Under the pieces are notes generated by a model. That model was given only the letters and a program-made list of their open reading frames with translations. It was not told where the DNA came from and searched no databases. Below are positions 1-11,989 of a DNA stretch of 64,000 bases, in pieces. How positions within the stretch are numbered: position 1 is the first letter of the stretch; each line of letters starts with the position of its first letter. This DNA comes from Entophlyctis helioformis (Eukaryota > Chytridiomycota > Chytridiomycetes > Chytridiales > Chytriomycetaceae), in the NCBI GenBank assembly GCA_025526915.1, contig JAHLKH010000060.1:62001-126000 (forward strand), in the 5' to 3' direction. Position numbers and translations under genes: made by a program.

Positions 1-1
1 C

Positions 2-3000
2 TACCCTTCAACGCCTGGCTTCTCGCGATCTGGGAACGCGTCTGCATCAGCGCGTCCTGCTCTCCTGCCGCCGTCACCCTTGTCCACACTGCGCATCTTT
101 GACGAGCGCGCCGTCGAGCCTGGTGGCCAATCCTTTGACTCAGAGCATCTCCTGTTCAAGATCATGTGCTTCCTGCCGCAGACAACAACAGGCGGCCAGG
201 CAGCCTTTGTCGTCTTTTCGGCCAAGATGGATGCCATGGGCCAGCTCAACGACTTTGATCCCATCTCGGTCACCAGCAGCGACAGCGACGGACACGAGTT
301 TCTGGTCGACTTTGTCATTGCGCGCGGCAGCCTGGACGACGAGCAGAGCAGCACCGCAATGGACCAGGACGCCAACGCCGCAACTGCCTACGAAAATGAC
401 GGAGACGATGGAGATGACGACGACGATGACGAGGACAGCGACGATGGCGAGTATGCCGCTGCTCAGCGTCGTCGTCGCAGCAGTGCCTCTCGCCGCAGAT
501 CGAGTGTCAAGCGGCACGTGCAGGACGGCGACGAGGAGGGAGGCGATGCGTCGTGGTGGACGCTCTGGACGCTCTGGGACCGCTCCACATCAACCATCAT
601 TCGGTACACGCAGCTCATCCTGCCCACCGACGACGCCAATGCGTCTGGCAAGCAGACGCAGCAGCCGGCTCCGATCATGGGTCTGGCAACTGGAAAGCGC
701 TGGATCTCTGTCATGACGCCGCGGCCAGAGCCTGCCGAGCTGCCTGGACTCTACGACTTTGACGAGTTCCTATCGCCAGCAGCCAGCTACTCGGAGCTGT
801 TCCTGGAGCACATCTTTGAGCCCGGCCGATTCTCGCTCTCGACCATTGCCGCTGCCATCAAGTGCCTCGAGGGCAAGGACCCGCATGTCGTCCGTGCCCA
901 CAGCAGCGATCTGTCGACGCTCACCTATGCAGCGCTCTACCAGTGCGTCGTGTCCACCGTCGGAGCGTCCATCACTCCTCAGGACCAAGACGACCAGAAC
1001 CAAGACACGCATTTCGCCAACTATGACGCTGCTCTGCTCGGCGCGTACCGCCAATTCCTTGGTCTGCTTGTGCAGCTGCACCAGTCCGAGAGCGCGCCAG
1101 CTGGCATCTGCTACAACCCGCTGACCAAGACCATCCTGACGGTCCAGCGCGGTCCCAGCATGGGCTTTTTGCGTGTAAGCGATGCGTTTGAGATTGCTGC
1201 CTGGGGCAGCTCGCAGATCCTGGGTGCACCCGACGGGGCTCCCTCGCTGCTGTTTGCGTCCGACCTGCTCTTTGTCGGCCAGCTGTCGTCGATCAAGAAC
1301 AAGGCGCTGCGGACCGACCTCTTCAACTTCCTGTCCCTCATCGGCCAGGTGACGGCCGACGTGATGGGCCCTGCCTTGGTGCTGTCGATCGAGTCGGAGA
1401 TTCTCACCACACGCAACTCGACGGACACGGCGGTCGAGGACTATGCGGCCTCGGTCTATGCGCGACTCCTTGACGAGATGGATCCAGGCGTGCTGGGCGA
1501 CCAGCTGGTCCATGCCGAGCTGCTCACCCGCCGCATCGGCAATTTCCAGCAGGTCGTCGCTGCGTTCCTCGGCGAACTGCAGCTCTCCAACTGGCCCTCG
1601 CTGTCGTCGGCTCCTCAGCCATCACAGCACGGACGCATCAGCAACGCGACCGTGTTCACCAACGACATTATTGCATCAGTGGCGACCCAGATGGTCAGTG
1701 TGCGGTTTGAGCTTGCGCGGCAGGCGCTGCTGGCTCTCCTGGTTCTCAAGAACCTTGATCTGGGCAGCTCGGGCCAGTACAACGTCTCGAGCGATCTGCT
1801 GCGCGACTACCTGGACGTGTTTGCAGCCTATGCGCGGCTCAAGTGGCTGTCGCGCCAGCAAGTGACGCTTGCGTGGACCATGAAGCAGGCCAAGCCAGCA
1901 TCAAGCGAGCCGCTCTATGGCCGGATGTCGTCTCTGTCGCTTGATACGGTTCCGCTGACTGCAAGCCGCGGCAAGGAGCACACTCCACTCTTCCTGCATC
2001 TGCTGCAGCATCACTATATCTTGGATCTCGATGTGGACATTGCTGCCGACGGGTCTGCTGCAGGCGAGACGCTGTTCCCCATGCTGCTCACCGAGGCTGC
2101 CGGTGCCTTCCTTGTTCGTCTCGGTCTGTTTGCTTCGCCCTCGGGATCCGACAGAGACCTGTCAGCGCCAACGGCGACGTGGTCGCGCGCTCTTGTCCTC
2201 CTCTCCAAGAAGCTGCTTGCCTATGGCCATGTGGGTCTGGTGGACGAGCTCTGCGAAAGCATGCTGCGCCGAACACCTGCTGTCGAGTACATCAAGGGCC
2301 GTGTGTGCTGGAGATGCTCGAGTGGGACAAGGCTGCCAACGCGTTTGCGCGTGCGGCAGGCGGAGGCAAGTGGAGCGTCGCGATCCGGTGTTGGGCTGCC
2401 GTTCTTGTGGGTGTGATGGCTGACATTCCGCCGTGACAGATGCGAGTACGACGGACCTTGGACTTGTGCTTCCACCCGAGACGCTGCTGGCTGGCTCGGC
2501 CGAGTACTACCGCCACATCATGGATCTGTTCTTTGAGCACAATGTGCTTGACATGACGGTGCGATTCGCACGGCTTGCCATGGGCCAGATCCCGCAAGAC
2601 AAGGTACAGCGATATTGGAGAGTTTGTGTCTGGCAGTCTGGCTGACACGACGGTGTTGTGCGATGCAATGCAATGTGGCTTGCATCTCAAGTGGACACAG
2701 CGCCTCGCAGAAGTCCGCTCGCTCAACAAGATCATCTTCTCGTGCTGCGTGGATCTGGCAGACTTTGACGGTGCATACGACGCGATCTTGGCCAACCCAG
2801 ACCCCAACTCGGCAGCGCGACTGTCTGCGCACGTTTGTCGGCGCACTGTGCGACCAGAACGATCTGCACCTGCTCTGCTCCAAGTTCACGTTTGGCAGTC
2901 TGAGCGACGAGGTGGAGCGCACGCTCGAGTTCAAGGCACGCACAGGCGTTCTGTCGCTGATGTCCAACGCACCAAACTACCACCGCATCTGCTACACATA

Positions 3001-4450
3001 CTACATCTATCGCGGCGACTATCGCAGTGGTGAGCTGCCTCGACATGCGTCTCTTGCCAGCCACTGGTTTTGTCCGTCACTGACACACCTCACACGTGGC
3101 CGAATCAGCCTCGCTATCCATGTATGCGCTTGCGTGCAAGCTGGCCACCCAGCCATTGCCGCCCATCCAGAAACGTGCCGAGCGCGCTCAGATTGTGCTT
3201 CAGATTGCAGCCGAGCAAGCCCCAAAGCCTGCTTGCCGCGCTCAACGGCCTGTCGCTGCTGGACGCCGAGCACGCGTGGATCGCGGTTCCAGAGTCGATC
3301 GCCAGTGCGCTTGGACAGCAGCAGCGAGGCGTGGACGCGGTGATCCCGGCCGCCGAGGACGAGGACTCGGCCATGTACCAGGCCGACGACAGTGACGGCG
3401 ACGACCTTGACAGCGTGCCTCGCGCTGGCGCAGGATCGGGCCACTCTGTGCGCATTGTCGAAGTCGACGACATCCGCAAGGCGTACCATCTCGCCCTCGC
3501 CAAGCTGCAGCTGCACGAGCGGTTCCCCGACATTGTGCAGAGCGCCGCCCTGCTCGAGGCGGGCGATGCGCTGTCCATGTACTGCCAGGCGGGTCTGTTT
3601 GACGCGGCCCTGTCGTTTGTAGCCGTGCTCGGCCTGGATCCGGCGCGCGTGTTCACGGCCGCAGTCGATCGGCTCGCTCTGCCTTCGCTGTCGCTGGCCG
3701 GTCTGGCTGCCAAGGCGGACGCCTTTGGAGGGTCTGCCGCCGACGATCTGGACGACGACGAGGCAGTTGCATATCTGACAGCAGGCGGCGACAACACGGT
3801 GCCGTCGGGCTCTGGCGGCTCTGGAGTGCCAGCGTCGGCATCGGCGTCGGGCAAGTGGATTCGGCTCAAGCCGCTGCTGGACCGCTACGATGGACGCCAC
3901 ACGGGCTTCCAGCACCACCTTGCCGTTGTGGACGCCATCCTGTCACAGAACCGGCTCGAGTCGCTGCCCCGCTGGCTGACTCTGCCGTTCGAGACGTACC
4001 ACTCGGACGAGCTCGTGCGGCTGTACCTCCGACACGATCGCATCCTGGATGCCGCCAAGCTCGCCGACCAGTACATTCGCGAGGTGAGTGTCGTGTCTGT
4101 GTGTCTGTCCGCCTTCACGTGCTGAACTGACTCCCGCCGATTGGCTTCCCGTTGATGCCACCGATCCCTTGATCTCATTCGTCGATTGGCACACGGCCAC
4201 GTCATCACTACCACCACAGAGCACCAATGCTTTGCCGGTGCAAATTCGTGCCTCCACTGGCGGTCGCTGGGTCTCCGTGTCAACCATTGAACACGTGCTG
4301 CGTGCCCTGGACCTCGCCGCTTCCCAATCGATCGGAGTCTCTGGCGGCGTCGGCCGCAAGCCGTTTGACGATTGGTCGCACAGGCTCCAGCGCAGTTTCG
4401 GCGTGTTTGGTTCGCAGGTCCAAGCCGAATCGCGTGAAATTTTGCAATGA
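2..4450 (+). CDS. NUP160: Nup160/Nup120-like nuclear pore scaffold nucleoporin (5' partial)
   Basis: Structural nucleoporin of the Y-complex (Nup107-160), which builds the nuclear pore outer rings. The reading frame is open through the left edge, so the start codon and part of the N-terminal propeller are missing. Visible: an acidic Asp/Glu stretch near 400-450, a WTLWDRST motif typical of Nup160 propeller strands, then a helical region with EYYRHIMDLFFEHNVLDM, DFDGAYDAILANPDPNS and DELVRLYLRHDRILDAAKL, all matching the Nup160 helical C-terminus. Small introns lie near 2411-2439, 2602-2690 and 3032-3110, and a clear one at 4084-4219 (gtgagt...cacag). The last exon (4220-4450) ends at TGA. The frame changes without a plausible intron near 2303, 2820 and 3235; conserved family sequence continues across each, so I take these as single-base errors. 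Identification is by remembered family motifs. Confidence 0.85.
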
Positions 4451-4637
4451 AGCAACTTCTCACCGACCGCGTTCCTTGTGACTATTGGTCGGATTAGGAT
4501 GGTGGCTCTCTCTTTCATTCTGTTAGCCACAGGATCAACTTGGAAGCCGATTGCGGCCTTTGCTTGAGGAGCACGTCCAGCCGAACAATGCTATGAGTGC
4601 ATGTGCTTGACCGCTAGTCTAAAAGAGTCTTAAACGG

Positions 4638-6345
4638 ATGCAGAAGTCGCTTGACATGTCTAGCCAGCTGCGTGTACCGTTGAATCAGATGAGCTGCCCT
4701 ACGGACGCATCGAACTGTGCGGCGATCGATTGCCTGCTTGGCGATACCAGTGCGTTGGCATTCCCACCTGCATGCGACGAAGGCGGCAACACCACCTCGA
4801 ACGGCGACAGTTTCGCCAGCATGATGGGCACCTATACCTTACCTGCAACGATGCCGACGATCCAGACCATTCCTGCATCGCAGTTCTACGGCATCGACCC
4901 CAGCCAGCCATCCGCTCCATCGCTCCCATACCCCTTGTCCATGGCTGGTTTACCCCCAGTACACCTCTGGCCATTGTGCACCGTCCGCACCGGCGACTTC
5001 TCCGCTTGGCTCAATGGCAGCTGGCGTACAAGGTCAAGTGTCGTTATCCGCAGGCCACTCGGTCTCCAACGCCTTCCAAGACCTCTTCGCACTCGCTACG
5101 ACGCCAACCACGCCCATGACTGCGACACCGGCCGCGATGAGCATGGATGCGATGCTCGCCAAGGTGGTCGTCGAGATCACCATGCTGCGCCAGCTGATCG
5201 CCTCGAACACGGCCGCTTCACCCGCAGCAGTTGCTTGGCCGTCGACCCCGTCTGCGCCATTCCTGTGCCCGAACGCCTACCTGCCACCGCTCGCGATCCC
5301 ACACACACCCGTCTCGCCCACCAGAGTCGCGTCATCGCCCGAACAGCTATCCTATCCGACGACGCCAGTCCCTCTTGCACCCACCGCAGTGTCCGCATCG
5401 CTGTTTGTGCCATGGTCCCCTCCTGCCTCGACGACTCCCGACCCGTTTGCACCGCACACGCCTCAGCCCCCCCCCCCCCCCCTGGTTGGCGAGCAGCACG
5501 ACCTCGCGACGATGCCGGTCATCGCTTTGCCCGATGCTGGCACTGACGGCGATGCATTCCATGGCATGTCGGCGGGCGACAACAGCGTGTTTGGTCTGGC
5601 CTGTTCAAGCCAAACCATCGCCGCAGCGGTTGCTTGTAGCACCAACACGGTCCAGGCAGCCGCCACTGCTACTGCCGCCACCAAGCGATCACTGCCCAGC
5701 CGACACGAGCAGGCCAAGCGACAGAAACTCGAGTGCAATGTCGGTCAGCACACGCATGCCCTGAGCAGCATCGACGGCTTTGGCTTCCAGAACTCGCCAG
5801 CGGATTTCGGCGCATTTGATCTGCAGCACGAGCTGCTCTTTGGTGACGACATGTCCTGGGCAAGCATTCCAATGCACGCGCACAGTATCAGTAACAGTAG
5901 CAATAGCAGTAGCAGCGGCTCGACAGATAGAGGCAGCATCCATGCCAGCGACATGGACAGAGTGGACGGCATCCCCAGCATCCCCAGCAGCAGCAAAAGC
6001 GCGAGCAGTGAGCCAGGACCCAAGCCCAAGTACACGCGACGACCGCGGTCGTCGGACGGCATGGGTTCGACGGTGAGCCGCCCGCGCAACGCCTTCATCA
6101 TCTACCGCAGCCAAGTGACGGAGCAGATCCGCGCGGCGCATCCCGAGTGGTCGTTTGGCGAGGTGTCCAAGGCGATTGCGGCAGCGTGGCGCAGCGAGCC
6201 GCGCGCCGTGGTCGCCGAGTTCCAGGCGCGGGCCGAAGAGGAGAAGCGGCAGCACGCGGCACGGTTCCCGCACTTTCGCTTTGTGCGCCGGCGTCCGCAC
6301 GAGATTGCGCGGCGGGCCAAGCCCTCCAAGGCGGCCTCGTCGTGA
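4638..6345 (+). CDS. HMG-box (MATA_HMG-type) putative transcription factor
   Basis: Probable sequence-specific DNA-binding protein. The HMG box is at the C-terminus (about 6070-6320) and begins RPRNAFIIYRSQVTEQIR, the signature of the fungal MATA/SOX-like HMG class, followed by a conserved W (AAAWRSEP) and a basic tail (RFVRRRPHEIARR). The N-terminal 350 residues are low complexity, rich in Pro, Ser, Thr and Ala. Translation starts at ATG 4638 (MQKSLDMSSQ). The frame has to change between about 4950 and 4990, where both frames look partly coding; I see no convincing intron, so an indel or a missed small intron are equally possible. A run of 16 C falls inside the gene at 5467-5482. HMG proteins of this class include fungal mating-type regulators, but nothing in the flanks establishes a mating locus. 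Confidence 0.8.
5467..5482 (+). repeat. Poly-C tract inside the HMG-box gene
   Basis: Sixteen consecutive C bases encode a short proline run. The tract is a hotspot for replication slippage and for sequencing errors; downstream the same frame continues unbroken to the HMG box. Confidence 0.9.
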
Positions 6346-6497
6346 ACACGTTGGCGTGAGCGTATTGGTGTGAACACGCCACACTGAATGAAATTTGGTT
6401 GCCAAAAATTGCTGTGCATTTTGGGTTGTGCAAGTTTTCCGCGAGTTTCAGTCGAGAGCCAGCAGACGAGCAACGAGCAGCAGACGAGCGACCCCCA

Positions 6498-9400
6498 ATG
6501 CTGATGAACAGGCTCATGCCAGGCGGGCCAGACGCATACGACGGCCACAACCACAACCACAACCACGACCGCGACCACAACGAACGCAGCCGCAGCCCCG
6601 ATGGCCGTGCACCGCAGGCCGCTGCGTCTGCCGGTGCATTCCCTGCAATCCACCCGGGCATCGGCAGCACAAGCAGCAGCAGCATCGACATCGACAGCAT
6701 CGGCAGCGCTGCCCATGGCAACAATGGCGGCTTTGCTGTGCCGCTGGCCAGCGTTGCGCAGGCGGGGCAGGCGGGGCAGGCAGGACACGCAGGACACGCC
6801 GGACACGGCAGCAACCCGTGGGCAGCCGCAGCATCGTCGTCGCTGGTGCTGCCGTCGCCGTCGTCGTCGCTGTTTGAACGCTCCATCGCAGCGCTCGCCT
6901 CGACGTTTCGGGGCTCGCTCGATGCCGACGACCTGATGCTGCTGGACATGGCGCCGTTTGATGGCGACGCCTCGGATGCGCTGGCGGCTGCCTCGGACGC
7001 CGGCTCGGCCGCGACCGCTGCGGGCAGTGCTGCGGGCAGTGCCGCCGGCGGCCTGGCGCTCGACGCACGCAGCTACGCACACACACACCCACACGCCTAT
7101 GCACACGCCGCATACGGCACCGGCATGTTCACGCAGCAGCCGCTGTATGCCAGCCAGCAGCGGTCTCTGCCGATCGGCCACCACCTCAGCAACCACCACC
7201 AACATCATCATCAGCAGCAGCACCAGCATCCCCTTGCAGCGTCGTTCACGCCAAGCCACCCGGCTGACTTTCTGTCGGCGTCTGGATCTGGCTCGCCCGC
7301 CGCTTCCTCCGACGGCCACGACGATTCGGCCGCTGCATCTGCGTCACGGCCACAATCGGACCGCACGAAGCAGCAGCCGCCGCTGCAGCAGTCGCCGCTG
7401 CCAGATCCTGCCCATCGGCGCGGTGGCCCCGAGTCAGCGTCACCTGACCTGCCACTCAAGACCGCTGCCAGGCCACCGCTCATTTCCGTGTCGGCGCCAG
7501 GCACTGCCCGCAGCCAGCCCGCCCGCCCACCACCGATCCGTACGTTGCCCTGTTGCTGCCGATTCATGCTCCGTGTGTTTGTTTGCTCGTGCTGACGAGC
7601 CCATCTCACCACACCATCCACACCACAACAAACAATCGCGCACACGCACACCACAACAAACAAACAGAGTCGGCCCTGCATTTCCTGCCCAGATCCTCAT
7701 CCGTCTTTGCAACCCTTACCGAGCAGCCTGCCTTCTCCCCGACAACACAGCGCTTCTTCAAGTTTGCAAAGGACCAGATCGACGCCAACATCCCGCTCGC
7801 CCAGAATGACGACTACCAGACCAGCACCAGCAACAGCAACAACAGTCAGCAGCAGCCATCGCTGGCCTCGTCGTCTGCCGTCATTGCTGCTTCAGCCTCA
7901 TCTGTGGGCATGCCCGTTGCTGCCGCTGGCCACGAAAGGGCAGGCTTCTCCGACAGCGCGCTGCTTGCCTCTTCAACGCAGGCCGGCGACGCGCTGTCCA
8001 TGTACAGACAGCCTGCCCAAGACCCTCTGCTGGACTCGGCTGCATCAGGCTCGATCGACAACCCGGCCCTGCAGTACATTGTCGGCTCCTTTCTGGACAC
8101 CATCGACAGCACCGCTCCTGCGCTGAGTTTCCTCGATTTGATACCATCTGGCACCGCCTCGTCGTCAGGCTCCATGCAGCAACGGCTGCAGTTGGGCGTC
8201 TCCTCAAGCAGCCTGCTCAACAGCAACGCGTCGGTGTCGTCGGCGGCTGGCTCCACCGCGTCGCTCATGCGTCAAACGGCCGATCTGTCGCTGAGGTCGG
8301 CGTCCAGCTCGTACTCTCCAAACGCACAGGCGGAGCCTCTGGAGTACCACGAGAACATGCTCATGCTGGGCATGGACGAGCCTGTCGAGTCGCCCATTGG
8401 CTCGACCCTCTCGGACATTGTCTCTCAGCGTCGGGCATCCACTGCACCGTCGGCAGCGTCAGCGTCAGCGTCCAGAGAGATGAGCATGATGTCGTCGTAC
8501 TCGGATGCACGGGAGCCTGGTGCACAGTCCTCGATGGATGCCAACGACTATCTACACATGCAGCAACAGCAGCAACACCAATCAGACCCATACCGTGCCA
8601 TGCCCCCACCGCAACAATCGCTGGCGACTCCGTCGTCATCATCCCATACGCCGCAGCCACACTCTCAGCCGCAACTGCATACTCTGAGCACTGCCGGCCC
8701 TGCTGGCATGGACGGATTGCTCAAGCCGCATCGCCGCCTGTCACTGTCGCTCTCCAATCTACCAACACCCGACTCTAGTCCTCACGGCCTTCCTGTTGCG
8801 CTTGATCCTATAACTGGCGCTCCCGTCATCAGGAGCACACTGTCGGACCAGCACCACGCCATGGCCCATGCCTATGCACACCAACATCAGCAACAGCAGC
8901 ATCAGCAACAGCAGCAGCAGCATGGCTACCCTGCACACTCACATTTGCACACGCTGACGACCGCGTCAGGCACATCCGCTGGCAACGTCGGCAAGCCTCC
9001 CAGACAACCAAGACAGCCTGGCCACTCCATGCTGGGCAATAGAATGCAGCATTCGTTTAGCACGGATGGTGCAAGCAACAACAGCGACAACGACGGCGAC
9101 GATCCCTCTGGGCCGTCTGGGAACCTGTTGCTGGAGCAGCACGCGCTTGCTCAGGCCGGGAACGCACACTCGACGGCTCTGCACTCCACTCGCCTTCCCA
9201 TGAGCGCTAATCTGCCCATGCCGTCGCCCATGACCTACGGCGCGGCAGCGCTGTCCATGAGCGCGCCGCCGGCACAGCCCATTCTTGCGTACGATCCGCC
9301 TGCCCCGCACGACTCTATGCCGCAGTTGACGCACCCGACCAGTGTCACAGCACCGGACATGGACATGGGCAACAGGGCAAGGCATATGGCTGAGCAAACC

Positions 9401-9787
9401 ACGGACGGATCGATCCTGGCCTTCAACTGCAGCTACACGGGCTGCACCGAGCAGTTTGGCACGTTTGCGGCGCTGCAGCTGCACCTGGCCGCCCATCCGG
9501 CCGCTGCACCCAAGCCCAAGCCGTTCCGGTGCGACATGTGTCCGCAGACGTTCTCGCGCAGCCACGATCTCAAGCGCCACTACTATGTGCACTCGCAGAG
9601 CAAGCCGCATGCGTGCCGTCGCTGTGGCAAGGGCTTCTCCCGACGCGACGCGGTGCGGCGACACGAGCGGTCGGTGGCCGAGGGCAAGAAGGTGCAATGC
9701 GTGCCTGTCGACCCCAACGCCCCGATGATGACGCTTGCCGAGCTTGACGCAGAAGACGAGGCGGAGGAGGCGGCTCTTGCCTCTTAG
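6498..9787 (+). CDS. C2H2 zinc-finger transcription factor, large disordered N-terminus
   Basis: Putative nuclear transcription factor. Two exons joined by an intron at 7540-7667 (phase 1, gtacgt...acag) give about 1,053 residues. The first in-frame ATG is 6498 (MLMNRLMPG). About 900 residues are low complexity (His-Asn, Ser, Ala, Gln-rich; GQAGQAGHAGHAGH near 6775; Gln/His runs near 7200 and 8890). The C-terminus (about 9420-9690) has one divergent finger (CSYTGC...H...H) and two classical ones: FRCDMCPQTFSRSHDLKRH and HACRRCGKGFSRRDAVRRH. The pair with SRSHDLKRH and SRRDAVRRH recognition helices resembles the Crz1/Azf1-like fungal class, but that is a resemblance only. A short conserved-looking block after the intron (FSPTTQRFFKFAKDQID) may be an interaction motif. 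Both frames agree through the splice, so the model is firm. Confidence 0.85.
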
Positions 9788-9850
9788 ACTGGTGTTCTTT
9801 CGACGACAATACAGTTTTTGTTGGACCACATCTTGCCTCTCAAATTCCAT

Positions 9851-11907
9851 GCGATGAGGAGCAACGCCACGGGTTCAAGCGCTGTGGCGGGAGCCGCGGC
9901 AGGCAGTGGCGGCGCAAGCAGTCAGCTGCACAGAGGCGTGGCCAGCCAGCAGCAGCAGTATCTACAGGACCAGGAGGTCTACCAGAGCATCGCCGCAGCG
10001 TTCCCGCACGACGACCAGTTTGTCGAGGTTGTGCAGGACTTTCTGGCCATCTTCTCGGACGACGAGCTCGCCGCCGAGCCGTATCTGCAGCCGTACGTCA
10101 CCGAGCAGCTGGCCCGCTGGGGCCGGTGGATGCTGCGCGGCCGAGCACCTGCGCTGTGCTTCGAGGCCGCCTGCGTCGGGGCGCTCAAGTTTCTCGAGAA
10201 GCGCGGGCTGGTGCCCAACGAGCGCACGGCCAAGGCAGATGCTGCGCTGGCGAGGGCTCTTGCCGGCATTGTCATTGACGCCGTCGAGCCGCTGGCTGCC
10301 GAGCAGGGCGGCGCCGTGCGCCAAAAGGCCGTGGGCATTGTCGCCGACGAGTTTCTGTCCAGGGCCGCTGCGCCTCGCATCGCTGGTGTAAGTCGTCTGG
10401 CTGTGCCGGGTGCTGCTCGGCGTTGCGTGGCTCGCTCTAACCCGCCGATCGTGCCTGGACGAACCGATGGACGGACCGATGGACGGATCGATGCCTGGAC
10501 GGATCGCAGCCCGCCAAGCGCCGCATCAAGAAGCGTCGCAGCCAGTTCAGAAACAGCATGCACGGCCGAAAGGATCCGCTGTCGCCGCCCGCCACCTCGC
10601 CCACGCCAACGCCTACGCCCGACGCGGATCGCCTTCCGCGGTCGCCGAGCTCATCATCCAGCCGCGCTCGCACGCCGCCTTCTGCCTCGCATCCAGGCCA
10701 GCAGCAGCAGCAACAGTATCAGCAGCCACTTGTTCCGCCGCCCCAATCTGCCGTCCTATCGTCCGCGTCTCCGTCTGCTGCACTCTCACAAGCCAAGCCA
10801 GGCATCCCGCCGTTCCAGCAGCAATCTCCCGCCCTGCGACGGCGTGACACTGAAAACTCTGGCAGCCCGTCCATGACGGCGAGCCCTGGACCTGGGCAAA
10901 GCCCCGGCGTTGGTGGCGGGGCGGGCCAGGGGCAAGGGCAGGGACAGGGGCAGTCGTCAGCACCTGGATCGCCAGCCACGCGTCAGACCTCAAGGACGCG
11001 TCGAGTCATTGTGGAGGGACGTCCTGGAGGAGCGTCGCCGGCAGGTGATCCGTACGCTGGATACGCAGGCTCTCCAGGTCAGGCAAAGAGCGGCATCCAA
11101 CAACAGCAACAGCAGCAACAGCAAGGCTACTCTGATGCACGGTATGCATCCAACAACATCAGCGCGAATGTTGGCAACCTTCCTGGCCACATCCCCACGT
11201 CTGCGCAGCGGCAGGGGTCGCTTCCAATGAGCTTGCGCAATCGTCCTGCTGGCGCGCCTGCTGGCCCGCAGTATGGCATGCAGCAAGGCGATGATCGCAG
11301 CCAAGAGCGCTGGGACGGGCGGCGGACCTACGACGATGGTCATCGTGGCAACTATGGCACAGACGCGTCCATGTCCATATCAGCGCCGATGATGCCGCCC
11401 GGATCGACCTCGTCCGTCATGTCTATCCTGTCCACCGACGCAGCCAAGCGATCCCTGCAGCGTAACGCCAGCCTGGATGCGGCAGCCATGCCGTTTCCGA
11501 TGGACAAGCGGCGGCCCAGCGAGCAGGCCAGACGACGGCCGAGTATCGAGACCCTTGGCGGCGACCGCGAACGGACCGTCGACCGGTCGTTCTCGAGCAT
11601 GCGCAAGCCGTCGTTGCCGGGCGATCTGGACAGCCATCGCTATGGTGGCGGCGCGAGCAGCAGCGGGAGCAACACGGGAATGTACAAACGCAAGGGCAGC
11701 CTGGACATGATGGGGCAGCCTGGATCGGTCGGCGCGCCAGGCAGCATGGGCAGCGTCGGCGGCAGTGGGCCGGGCGATGGGCAGCGCGGTGCACCGCCGC
11801 CGGACGACAAGGGCCGAGCAGGGCTGTCTGATCTGCTCGAGAGCGTGCTCAACGACTGCGAAGACTACATGGGCACGCTGAGCAAGCCGTCGCCGCAGAA
11901 GAAGTGA
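9851..11907 (+). CDS. Unrecognised protein: helical N-terminal domain plus long disordered tail
   Basis: I do not recognise this protein. Two exons (9851-10387 and 10510-11907, intron phase 0, gtaagt...gcag) encode 644 residues. After an Ala/Gly/Gln leader, residues about 40-190 look globular and helical (VYQSIAAAFPHDDQFVEVVQ, LARWGRWMLRGRAP, RALAGIVIDAVEPL), followed by a basic patch exactly at the exon junction (PAKRRIKKRRSQFR), which may be a nuclear localisation signal. The remaining 430 residues are Ser/Pro/Gln/Gly/Arg-rich with several basophilic kinase-like sites (RRPS, RNAS, KRKGS). The C-terminus is a short predicted helix (LSDLLESVLNDCEDYM). It begins 64 bp after the zinc-finger gene's stop and ends 83 bp before PDS5, all on the same strand. 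Confidence 0.75.
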
Positions 11908-11989
11908 GGCGGCCCTGGTGCCGTCCCAAGCGCCGTCCCGTCACTCCAAATGAACAACTGCACTTGCCCTTCATCCCATCAGCGCGTCA

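Noticed and set aside
2303..3235. Programmed ribosomal frameshifting in NUP160
   Set aside because: Several changes at unrelated sites with no slippery heptamer, matching the same defect in other genes; sequence error is simpler.
5467..5482. Poly-C tract as the cause of the HMG gene's frame change
   Set aside because: The frame downstream of the tract is the same as that from about 5014 onward; the frame change lies earlier, near 4950-4990.
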